Of a stretch of DNA of 64,000 nucleotides, positions 9,541 through 18,729 are shown in pieces. The translations under genes and the position numbers were made by a program. The notes below the pieces were generated by a model, which saw only the letters and a list, made by a program, of their open reading frames with translations, ran no database searches and was not told the origin of the DNA. The DNA is from Takakia lepidozioides (taxonomy: Eukaryota > Streptophyta > Takakiopsida > Takakiales > Takakiaceae). Position 1 is the first letter of the stretch; the number at the start of each line of letters is the position of its first letter. The stretch lies in assembly GCA_030704615.1 (NCBI GenBank), contig CM060734.1, forward strand, positions 40,066,042 through 40,130,041. Direction: 5' to 3'.

Positions 9541-10977
9541 TGGGGCAGGATGAGGCCTTGTCACTGACTGAGCAGGTAGGGAGTACTGCTCAAGAGGTTG
9601 CAACATAGCAACCACTGAACGCGTCCTCTACCTCTAAGCCCACTGGAATTATAGAGGACAATTGGGAGCCTGACATTGGACCCATTGTCACCGGAGGAGA
9701 GAGACAACGTATACGGCGGTTCCTGAGGGCTTACAGGAATTGCTTTGCCTTCAGTTTGAAGGACTTGGGAGCACTGAAGGGTCAAGAGATCCATATTGAG
9801 TTGGCCAATCTTTCGGAGACCCTATAGATACAGTGACATGGAGAGGTCTTTGATTCAGATGAGGACTCAAGATCTCTGGGAGGCAGGTTTGGTGGAGCTC
9901 TCTGGTGGAGAGTATGCTTCAGCCACAATGATGCCAGCCAAGAAGGATGTCTATGGCAATTGGACGGAAGACGTATGTGCGGTGATTACCGGCCTGTAAA
10001 TCGTCAGACCAAGTCCGATAAGTATGCATCAGTGGCGGTTCTTACCATTTGGGCTTAAGAATGCTCCTGCAGAGTTTCAGAGAGTCATGGATAGGATTCT
10101 AGCAGGGGTGGACTTTGCTCGGTGCTACATAGATGACATCATCATCTTTAGTGTTACGATGGAGGAGCATGAGAGACACCTTCAGGTGGTATTGGAGCGC
10201 TTGAGAGTGCACGGATTGAAGTTGCATCCGGGGAAGTGCAAGTTTTTCCACAACCAGATTGAGTATATGGGTCACATGATATATCCTGGAGGATTGGGGG
10301 TACAGCAGACTAAGGTAGAGGCTATTGCACAAATTCCACGCCCCACGGATGTGAGCCGAGTTCGAGCTTTCATGGGGTTGACAAACTATTATAGACGGTT
10401 TGTCAAGGGATTTAGTACCATTGCAAAGGCTCTAACCAAGCTTTCCAAGGTGGACCAGGAGTGGCAGTGGGAAGATGAGCAGGAACGAGCTTTTCAAGAG
10501 CTCAAGGCGAGGTTGACCTCGGCGCCTATCCTGAGACAGCCTATCAGGGGGCGTCCCTTTCAGCTGCATACGGATTGGAGCATGCTGGGGCTTGGAGCAG
10601 TGCTCACACAGGTGGATGATGAGGGAAGAGAGTTCGTAGTGGCTTATGCTAGCCGCTCGAACAACGCTGCAGAGGCTAAGTACAGCTCATATGAGGGAGA
10701 GTGCTTAGCTGCAGTGTGGGCCGTGGCACACTTCAGGTGCTACCTATACGGCAATCTTTTCACCCTTGTCACGGATCACCAGCCACTCAAGTGGTTGATG
10801 GAGTCAGACAAGCTTACGGGGAAGCTTGCACGGTGGGCACTCATACTCTAGGAGTATGACTTTCAGGTTGTGCATCGACCGGGTTTGGTCAATCGGGATG
10901 CGGATGGATTGAGTCGTAATCCATGCATGAGCCAGCAGGATGACACTGGAGCTCGGTGGCATGGTTAGACGGACGAG
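9541..10977 (+). pseudogene. gypsy reverse transcriptase-RNase H with internal deletion
   Basis: The N-terminal part reads SLKDLGALKGQEIHIEL near 9750-9800, then in other frames MERSLIQMRTQDLWEAGLVE and MCGDYRPVNRQTKSDKY (about 9837-10025). The next residues are the fingers/palm piece FLPFGLKNAPAEFQRVMD and the active-site YIDDIIIFS (10120-10150). Between TKSDKY and HQWRF the segment carrying RT motif A, with the first catalytic Asp, is missing: roughly 60 codons by comparison with the family. This RT cannot work. The connection and RNase H follow: LHTDWS, YEGECLAAVWAV and LVTDHQPLKWLM carry the D-E-D residues. A TAG at 10849-10851 cuts the frame before EYDFQVVHRPGLVNRDADG, and another TAG lies near 10975. 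Confidence 0.85.
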
Positions 10978-11039
10978 GAGATGGTGTCGGGATGGCACAC
11001 ATCTGCATTTCTGTGTATCTTGGCATTGGGAGGTCAGGT

Positions 11040-12554
11040 TGGACCTGGATGACTGTAGACGGAGTGTCTGAGGACCCTGAGGCTAGTGATGAGCCAGGTG
11101 GTGCCAGAGATATACATGAGGATTCGGCTGTGTTGGACTACCTCCGCACGGGAGACTCGGCAGCCACTGTGACTGCCAGGGAGAGGGATCGGATCCTGCA
11201 ACGAGCCAAGAGGTTCAAGTAGGAGGGGATACACCTACTTCGAGTGTGGGAGGATGGTCGGGTGAGGATTGTGCCTCACCCCACACAGCGTGCACGGTTA
11301 GTGCGGCATGCCCATGAGGAGTTGGGGCATTTTGGAGTGCGATGCACTCACAGTTTACTGCAGGGGCAGTATTGGTGGCGTGGTATGCATACAGAGGTGC
11401 AACAGTTCGTGGCTAGGTGCATGGTGTGTGACAGGGTGCGTGCTTCATTCAACACCCCTACACCACTTTTGCATCATTTACCAATCATGGGATTGGGCTA
11501 CAGGTGGAGTCTTGACTTCGCAGGACCGTTGCCACTGACTATGCGCCACCACAGATATGTGTTGGTGATGGTGGAGCACTTCTCCAAGTGGATTGAGTTG
11601 GTTCCATTGCCTGACAAGGCTAGTGAGGGGGCTGCGTATGCATTCTTGGATCGTGTGCTTAGCCAATTTGGTGCTCCAGCTGAGGTACTCACGGACCAAG
11701 GGAGAGAGTTCTTGGGGGAGTTTCAGGCTTTGTGTGATAAAGCCTTGATAGACCACCGCACCACTTCTCGGGATCATCCTGAGGCCGAGGGGTTGGCAGA
11801 AAGAGTTGTTCAGACGGTGAAGAGGGGTTTTGCGCAAGTATGGTTTGCAGAAGGGACACCTAGGAGATTGGGATCTTCAGGTTCCTTGGTTAGCCATGGG
11901 CTACAGGTTCAGCAAACAAGCATCACTTGCCTCTCCTCACCATATTTCCTTCTCTTTGGCCGAGAGCCGGATTTGCCTGCAGCCATTCGTAGGGACACTG
12001 CTCAAGTCCTTAACCTTGTCGATCTGAACGTGTGGGTACGTGCATGTGATCAGCGTGCAGAGTTGTTCAAGAAAGTCATGCCCATGGCTTTTGAGAACCT
12101 TGTCATTGCACAACACCGTGATACATTGAGATATGCCACTATACGTGGTGGAGGATATCGTCCTGGGGTTCGGAGGTTTAGCCCTGGTGACTATGTTTAT
12201 TTGCAGCAAACTGCTCCTACGACTCTGGATGTTACTGCAGGGCGTGTTATTCTGAGGGTTCGAGAGGTGTTGCCCTCAGGGGTCCTGATCTTGGAGGGTC
12301 GGGATGGCATGACTTGGAAGGACCATGTGCGTAATTGTGCGCCATGTCACCTTCCCAATGTCGATGGCAGAGTTGACCCAAATTTGGCAGTGGTACCTGC
12401 AAGTTTGAGGTGCATGCTCTGTGGGTCTGCCAAAGGGGCAGCCACCATGCTGGTGTGTGATCGATGCTCAAGGGGTTGGCATATGGGATGCTTGACACCA
12501 CCTCTTGAGAAGGTTCCTGACGGAGATTGGTTGTGTCCACACTGCTTGGGATAG
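11040..12554 (+). pseudogene. gypsy integrase with C-terminal PHD finger
   Basis: Integrase inserts the cDNA. From the Met at 11244: zinc-binding HHCC region (HAHEELGHFG, then CMVCDRV at 59-65), catalytic core with Asp91 in SLDFAGPLP, Asp151 in VLTDQGREF and Glu186 in GLAERVVQ (D,35-E spacing), then a C-terminal region with RRFSPGDYVYLQQ. The last 50 residues form a PHD finger: CMLC, CDRCSRGWHMGC, CPHC in the C4-H-C3 order, ending LCPHCLG just before the stop. PHD fingers usually read the histone H3 tail. They stand here where chromoviruses carry a chromodomain, so a role in choosing integration sites is a fair inference. A TAG at 11220-11222 separates an upstream in-frame part. Residues about 200-235 run in a shifted frame (about 11850-11935) before the frame is regained. 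Confidence 0.88.
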
Positions 12555-12803
12555 TGGCAATGGACATGACTGGAGGTAGCTAACAAGACATGGGAGACCA
12601 AGCTCATAGGAGTCAATACATGAGATCCCAAGCTCAAGTTCACAGGTTGCAAGACGACGACTAACGATGGGGCAACTCTTGTACCCGGCCTCTTGATCTA
12701 TCGAGTTTGAGTGTAGTAGGGATAGTGGTGGAGGACTTAGTGAGGCTATGGTCACTATCACATCTTGTGGCTACCTGGACTTAGAGGGACCTAAGCACCA
12801 GCT
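12555..12803 (+). other. gypsy 3' untranslated region
   Basis: No coding sequence recognised between the integrase stop and the polypurine tract. Confidence 0.5.
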
Positions 12804-12812
12804 AGGGGGGGG
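12804..12812 (+). other. polypurine tract of gypsy element
   Basis: AGGGGGGGG sits just before CGAA and then TGTGTGG, the start of segment A. A purine run directly before the 3' LTR primes plus-strand synthesis, so this marks segment A as the LTR's 5' part in reverse-transcription order. Confidence 0.7.
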
Positions 12813-12816
12813 CGAA

Positions 12817-13488
12817 TGTGTGGAGTAGTGACTGCCATAGTGGGCAGCATAGTGGCAGCCTAGTGACTGACTAGCTGTAGCCTAGTGGTTGGACTAGTGG
12901 CTGGACTAGTGGTATACTAGTGTGTGGTGTGCACATGTGTTGTGTGGTTTTGGACAGCGATGTAGTTGTGTAGCGATATGTATGCGCACGACAGCTGTCA
13001 AGTTATTTTACCACTAGTGTGAAACTAGCTAGGAAATAGCTAGCTTTTACATATTGACATTTGGGATTGGCCCAAGTGTCAATCCAGGGGTCAAGGCAAA
13101 TTTAGGCCCTGAAGTGGTTATCTTCACGGCAAGCGCGGGAGGCTCATCTTTCTCGAGTTGAGCCTCACTGCGCCTAGCTATGGCGCCGTAGTGTGGATTC
13201 CCCATGGCGTGGGGTGCACTTGGCTTGACTTGTATTTGAGTGATGAGGTTATATATGCATGAGTTTATGCTTCAGCTTTGTGAGCTCGCATGAGCTTGTG
13301 CTTGTATTCTTCTTCTTTATCATTGTGTGGACTAGTGACTGCCATAGTGGGCAGCATAGTGGCAGCCTAGTGACTGACTAGCTGTAGCCTAGTGGTTGGA
13401 CTAGTGGTATACTAGTGCGTGGTGTGCACATGTGCTGTGTGGTTTTGGACAACGATGTAGTTGTGTAGCGATATGTATGCGCACGACA
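12817..13488 (+). repeat. gypsy 3' LTR region, order A-B-A'
   Basis: Segment A (12817-12993, TGTGTGG..CGACA), two bases GC, segment B (12996-13322, TGTCAAG..TTATCA), one base T, then A' (13324-13488, TGTGTGG..CGACA). A and A' match except for a few substitutions and a 12-bp tandem insertion in A. The A/B joint forms the palindrome GACAGCTGTC. The right end at A' is followed by the target duplication. Confidence 0.85.
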
Positions 13489-14040
13489 AATCCCTTCACA
13501 CAAGCATCAAACTGCTGTGTGATTTGCCCAATAACTAGGCCTCAGGAGGGCCTGGGCTTTTGGCTCAGCCTTGAGACTTTCAAAGTTGGTAAACAGGGTA
13601 TAGGCACAATTCCCTTGATAGATTTGAAGAGAGCGTCTCTTTGGTGAGAGAACCCCGGACAGTGTATTAGAAAATGTGTACTGTCTTCAGATTGCCCACA
13701 CAACGGGCAATTGCACTCTCCCTTTCCTCTCTGCTTCTGTTTGCTGTTCAAAGGTAGGCTTCCTGCCCTGAGTTTAAATTTCAGTCTAGTGCCGAGAGTG
13801 GGTAGACCCTTGAGGTCATCCAAGATGTCCTCCCCCATGTCACTGACTGGAAACAAGTTCAGGGAAGTTTTCTGCCTAACTTCATTTTCATCAGACAATC
13901 TCATGGCAACAGACATAGCTTTGGACACTACAGCCTCTAAGTCAGATTTATCAACCCATATTGCAGATCCGTACTCCAAGGCAGGTCTGATAATGCGACA
14001 AAGAATGGTTTTCTTAACCTCAGAGTTGACCCCTCTGCAG
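13489..14040 (-). mobile_element. LINE C-terminal fragment (right part of the interrupted LINE)
   Basis: On the minus strand from 14036 the frame reads RGVNSEVKKTILCRIIRPALE and so on. It includes the zinc motif CPLCGQSEDSTHFLIHC (C-x2-C-x7-H-x4-C, about 13690-13740) typical of the C-terminus of plant non-LTR retrotransposon ORF2. A stop falls near 13540, and the open sequence beyond leads through QQFDACVKG to the gypsy insertion and resumes at 3069. The LINE is 5' truncated at about 14037-14052, where GCAGAAAAAGTTAAAA repeats a word of its own 3' region (2888-2903). Confidence 0.75.
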
Positions 14041-14072
14041 AAAAAGTTAAAAAGAGAGAGGAAAGATATTCA

Positions 14073-14984
14073 TGTCATGTCAAGACATGGACAAGACCAA
14101 CTAGGGTCATTTGTCAATTAAAGACATAAACAACCCATGACAGGGCACCATCTAATATTTCCAGGCTTGTCATAACACACCAAGTGACGCCACCCATTCA
14201 GTCATGATAAAACAGGGTGGGAGGGCGGGGTATGTTCATAATCAGATTCCTGTCATGTTCCCAAGTGACCCTTATGCACAATATAAGTCAGATTGCAGCC
14301 TCAGATTACATCATCCATAGTTATCCATAAGATATGCACCATGCAATATATCATGGGCATATAAGAGTATCTTGCCACATTATAGATCCAAGATATGCAC
14401 ACACAAGTACCTTGAGGTGATCCAAGACAAGCATTATGCAAAGTAGGTAAGAACAGTCTGCCTTGCAACACATTCAGTGAGTGTTCACACCGGCAGCAAG
14501 AAGGACCAGCCTGCAATTAATTACACTTTTGGCCTGCTACCAAGTACACTTCTTGGGCATGGTAAGCTATATTGCCGCTTCACATTTGGCCAAATGTAAG
14601 CACCCCAAAGCATGCATCATGCAACGCCTTCTGGGTATGTAAGAACAGTCTGTCATTGTATATATTCAGGACACCTGTGCACATAGGACTCTTGCATGGA
14701 AGAAAAGTTTGTCTTGTCACAACATCCAGATCTGGACCCAGATACACTTTGAGTGTCCAAGACCAAGCCCACTTGGCCAAGATAAATCAAACAATGCAGG
14801 TGGCTGTTCAAATGGCAAAATAGAGTAAATAATCATTGGCCAGAGTCCTTTAGAGCTTACCATCATTGTATCACAGGAGGCTAATGCCATGTTTTGCAAA
14901 TAGAACCTCACTATGCTCCATTCCCCAACAAAACCAGGTCTGAAAACGGCCTGTCACTGCCTTATCAAGCTGTCTTTTTTAACA
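14073..14984. repeat. LTR, left copy
   Basis: Direct repeat partner of 17615-18524. It carries words such as CCAGGCTTGTCATAACACACC and CAATGCAGGTGGCTGTTC. Short open frames within it are mirrored in the partner and have no homology. Confidence 0.75.
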
Positions 14985-15849
14985 AAACTCAGGTCTCCTC
15001 ATCCTTATAGCAAAACAACCATTTATAACTTGTCCCTTACACCATGAATCCTCTTTTAAGGCCAAAAAGAAGGGGAACCAAGTCCTAAAATCCACAGGCA
15101 AAGCTGTCAAAGACTCAAGACAAGGTAGGATTCACATGCAGTGCTGCATGAGACAAGGCTGCCAGGCCAAAGTGCTCCATCAGCAGCAGCAAAAGATAAG
15201 TAAAAAGCAAGCATTATCATGTCAAACCGGGAGCAAGCGGGCCGAAATCGGGGCTGCAGGCTGCAGCAGTATGTTCATTTTGCACACATCCTTATCTGCA
15301 AGCTCAAGAGAATTCAAAGTAGGTAGGGATCATCATCTGGTCCCATCACAAGCCCCCACAAAAACCAATGGGTTAGTGAGGATTGTGGAACCCCAGGTGA
15401 ATCACAGACCCCTACACTTGTTATCGATGTCAACTAAGAACCCCAAAAACAAGAAAGAAAGATATGAAGTAAAAAGAACCCTAATCGCCAAAAGCACCTT
15501 GAGCGATTGAGGAAGGTAACACTACGCCATCGCCACCAACACGCCACCTCCAGCACAGCTAAGGAGAAGCGAAGCATGCAAATGCTAGGTCTAAGAAGGG
15601 AGAGAGAGCGATATACTTCCCTACCAAAGCGCCGCTGCGAAACATAAAAGCCAGAGGAGGGAAAGGGACGATGCCATCACAGCGGGTTCTCCCACCTGTG
15701 AGAAGAGACAAGATGCCGTCACTACGCATCCCCAGGAGCTCGTCTGGCATGAAGCAGCAGACAGGGTAGCAGCAGAGCTCAGACGCCATAACTCGCGAGC
15801 TCAGCAGCACGAGGAATGCAGCTGACAGCGGGAGAGACACCCTAGGGCA

Positions 15850-16480
15850 GAGCCCGATTTTTCATCTGGAGGATGAATAATCAATACCCTTTCTCTTAAA
15901 AACCCGACGGATGTCATCCGTTAGCTAGGTTTAAACAGTAGATTATAGGGTAGGAGTTAGGGTTTCACTCCTTAATTAACAATAATTAAGGGTAATTAAA
16001 AAAAATCTCCATGGCCATCATAAGCTGCTTTTTTCATCCGGTCCAGATGAAAAAATAAATAGGTTCATTTATTTGGATGAGGTCCATCAGCAAGATGAAA
16101 AAGTAGTATACATCATCCAGGGCAGCGGTTTTTCATCCTAACAGGTAATTCGTCATCCCTTAAGAGAAAGCCTCATCCAGTACGGAAAAAAACATTAAGG
16201 TGGAATAAAACGAATTCAAATCCTGGTATTTTTCATCCGGCATGGATGGAAAAATTATAGATTGGATGCCAGTGTCACAACCCTTATGGAGGTAATTCCT
16301 CATTCTCTGGTGACTCATCTGATATAGATGAAAGTCAATAAAAGAGGAATGAAAAATTATAGGTCATTTTTAAAGGTACTTTAGTGTCCACCCAGGTGAT
16401 TCTTCCGGTATGGATAGAAAACCTTTACAAGTTGGGTGAAAACACCTTTTAGAGTCCATCTGGTATAGATGGAAAATCAT
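15850..16480. repeat. cluster of TTTTTCATCCGG/GATGAAAAA words
   Basis: Variants of TTTTTCATCCGG, followed a few bases later by GATGAAAAA, GATGGAAAA or GATAGAAAA, occur about ten times. One clear example is TTTTCATC..GATGAAAA near 16033-16055, an 8-bp inverted repeat. The words are spaced 30-90 bases apart. They may be binding sites or remains of short foldback units. Confidence 0.6.
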
Positions 16481-16570
16481 GAAAAGAACACTGATGCAAC
16501 CGGCCAGTTCCGAGGAGGGAGACAGAGGGAGAGAGGGGGCACCCACCAACCAGCCCCTGGTATGGCAGTC

Positions 16571-16636
16571 CCTTATGGAGTGAGTGTGGTATGCACTCAC
16601 CCCGTAAGGGAGTGCATACCAGACCCCTTCATAAGG
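16571..16636. other. imperfect foldback of about 27-bp arms
   Basis: TGGTATGCACTC (16587-16598) and GAGTGCATACCA (16610-16621) are exact inverted repeats with an 11-base loop. The arms extend imperfectly outward to CCTTATG and CATAAGG. It lies in the interior of the LTR element. Confidence 0.65.
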
Positions 16637-17614
16637 TTTTTCCCACTGCAAAAGTAGTTCCAAATCCCCGGACAAGATTGCCAAAAGGGGTTGGAAATCC
16701 TACTTCCTCCCCATACCATACATATCAGCCACATGAATAAAAGAGGACTTGTATACGGCCACGTGGAATTCTTTTTCCAAAGAATAGCAGTTGTATGTCA
16801 CTCAAACTGAAAGCATGGATAATCAAACAAGAGACAAATCCTCTTTAAACCTTGGTATGATATATCGATGATTGTACCACATTGCCATGAGTAGATAATT
16901 AACTACTATGGATGTGGACAACAGTCTGCATAAATCCAGAAGAGTACTCATGAATGTGCATACAAGTAAATGAAGAGAGCATACCCAATCAGACATCCTT
17001 CCAAGATCCGAAAACCCGTTTGCGGATCGAGGAGAAACACTTCGAACAAGTATAAGGTAGGATGGTAGCAATCTGCTGCCCATCTATACACCATCCTGGT
17101 TTTAAGGCCAGTTTTTCCAATGGTATGATAAGCACATAGCATATTACATATGCATATTTACATAGTGGTGCTACATAGAGCCAAGCCACTTGTAGAGAGG
17201 TATGAAAGCATATGAGCCTAAGAGTGTCTAAACTAATACAAGGCATCAGCTACATGATACCATCTAACACGAGTAGTGTGCATTGACCGGATCATGTAGA
17301 AGGTGTACACATACTTCTGCAGGTGGTTTTACCTGGGCCTAGCTCAATATATCAGTATGAAGACAACACTCAAAAGCACTACGCTTATCTTAAAAGTCCT
17401 CCGTGCTTAATTTCACCAACAAGTGTTTGCTGGAGGACATACCTTATGAAGGTCATTGCTCCATATCTTTGTCATGGGGGGACCTTCTGCCAGGCCAGAA
17501 AACAACCATGTTAGTATATCAACATGATGAAGAAATAACCAGAAAGGAAAGTGGTAGATGGTGTGTACAAGAACCACCAAGTACACTGGAAAAGGAAGAG
17601 AGGGAAGATATTCA

Positions 17615-18524
17615 TGTCATGTCAAGACATGGACAAGACCAACTAGGGTCATTTGTCAATTAAAGACATAAACAACCCATGACAGGGCACCATCTAATAT
17701 TTCCAGGCTTGTCATAACACACCAAGTGACGCCACCCATTCAGTCATGATAAAACAGGGTGGGAGGGCGGGGTATGTTCATAATCAGATTCCTGTCATGT
17801 TCCCAAGTGACCCTTATGCACAATATAAGTCAGATTGCAGCCTCAGATTACATCATCCATAGTTATCCATAAGATACGCACCATGCAATATATCATGGGC
17901 ATATAAGAGTATCTTGCCACATTACAGATCCAAGATATGCACACACAAGTACCTTGAGGTGATCCAAGACAAGCATTATGCAAAGTAGGTAAGAACAGTC
18001 TGCCTTGCAACACATTCAGTGAGTGTTCACACCGGCAGCAAGAAGGACCAGCCTGCAATTAATTACACTTCTGGCCTGCCACCAAGTACACTTCTTGGGC
18101 ATGGTAAGCCATATTGCCGCTTCACATTTGGCCAAATGTAAGCACCCCAAAGCATGCATCATGCAACGCCTTCTGGGTATGTAAGAACAGTCTGACATTG
18201 TATATATTCACGATCTGAGCACATAAGACTCTTGCATGGAAGAAAGGTCTGTCTTGTCACAACATCCAGATTTGGACACACATACACTTTGAGTGTCCAA
18301 GACCAAGCCCACTTGGCCAAGATAAATCAAACAATGCAGGTGGCTGTTCAAATGGCAAAATAGAGTAAATAATCATTGGCCAGAGTCCTTTAGAGCTTAC
18401 CATCATTGTATCACAGGAGGCTAATGCCATGTTTTGCAAATAGAACCTCACTATGCTCCATTCCACAACAAAACCAGGTCTGAAAACGGCCTGTCACTGC
18501 CTTATCAGGCTGTCTTCTTTAACA
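17615..18524. repeat. LTR, right copy
   Basis: Direct repeat partner of 14073-14984. It is followed at once by AACTAGTTATTTTCCC and then the GC-rich repeat. Confidence 0.75.
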
Positions 18525-18539
18525 AACTAGTTATTTTCC

Positions 18540-18729
18540 CTTCATCACTCCGTGCGACGGCCAGGCGTCGCCGCCTCCTGGCCCCGGCGCCACGTTTCAC
18601 TCCCGCGGGGTTTGGGTGCGACGGCCCGGCCTCGCAAACACGCTCCGCGGGGTTGGTGTCGCACGCTCGGCGCCGCGCGGGGTGTGGGGGCGCAGCTGGC
18701 GTCGCAAACCCCCCCCATTTGCTGTAGTG
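18540..18729. repeat. GC-rich GCGAC-type dispersed repeat
   Basis: Very GC-rich compared with its surroundings, with many CGACGGCC, GTCGC and GCGTCGC words. It ends GCGTCGCAAACCCCCCCCAT then TTGCTGTAGTG. On the minus strand this reads CACTACAGCAAATGGGGG then TTTGCGACGCC. The copy at 60395-60856 has the matching end CACTATTACGTTTAGGGGGG. It starts right after the LTR element. Confidence 0.6.

Larger units (their letters stand above)
3075..13488 (+). mobile_element. Ty3/gypsy retrotransposon with DNMT and PHD-finger integrase
   Basis: About 10.4 kb inserted into a LINE. Order on the plus strand: LTR segment B (3075-3399), long leader with a minisatellite, gag with two zinc knuckles, aspartic protease, cytosine-5 methyltransferase, reverse transcriptase-RNase H, integrase with a C-terminal PHD finger, polypurine tract, LTR segments A, B and A'. 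RT before integrase places it in Ty3/gypsy. The ends read TGTC and GACA, flanked by AATC on both sides (AAATC if one ambiguous base is included). Several frameshifts, in-frame stops and an RT deletion make this copy non-autonomous. Repeated LTR parts differ at only a few percent of positions, so insertion was fairly recent. Confidence 0.9.
14073..18524. mobile_element. LTR element with about 910-bp direct repeats and non-coding interior
   Basis: Two direct repeats, 14073-14984 and 17615-18524, are nearly identical with roughly twenty differences by eye. Both start TGTCATGTCAAG and end TTTAACA (TG..CA). A purine-rich stretch (GGAAAAGGAAGAGAGGGA, 17588-17605) precedes the right copy and may be the polypurine tract, giving plus orientation. 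The interior (14985-17614) shows no gag or pol homology, so this is a non-autonomous element of LARD/TRIM type, or a segmental duplication. I found no matching target duplication and no clear primer-binding site. Confidence 0.65.

Noticed and set aside
12996-13322. Segment B alone as the whole gypsy LTR
   Set aside because: It would leave segment A unexplained on both sides, no purine tract stands before it at 12996, and the target duplication lies at the end of A', not of B.
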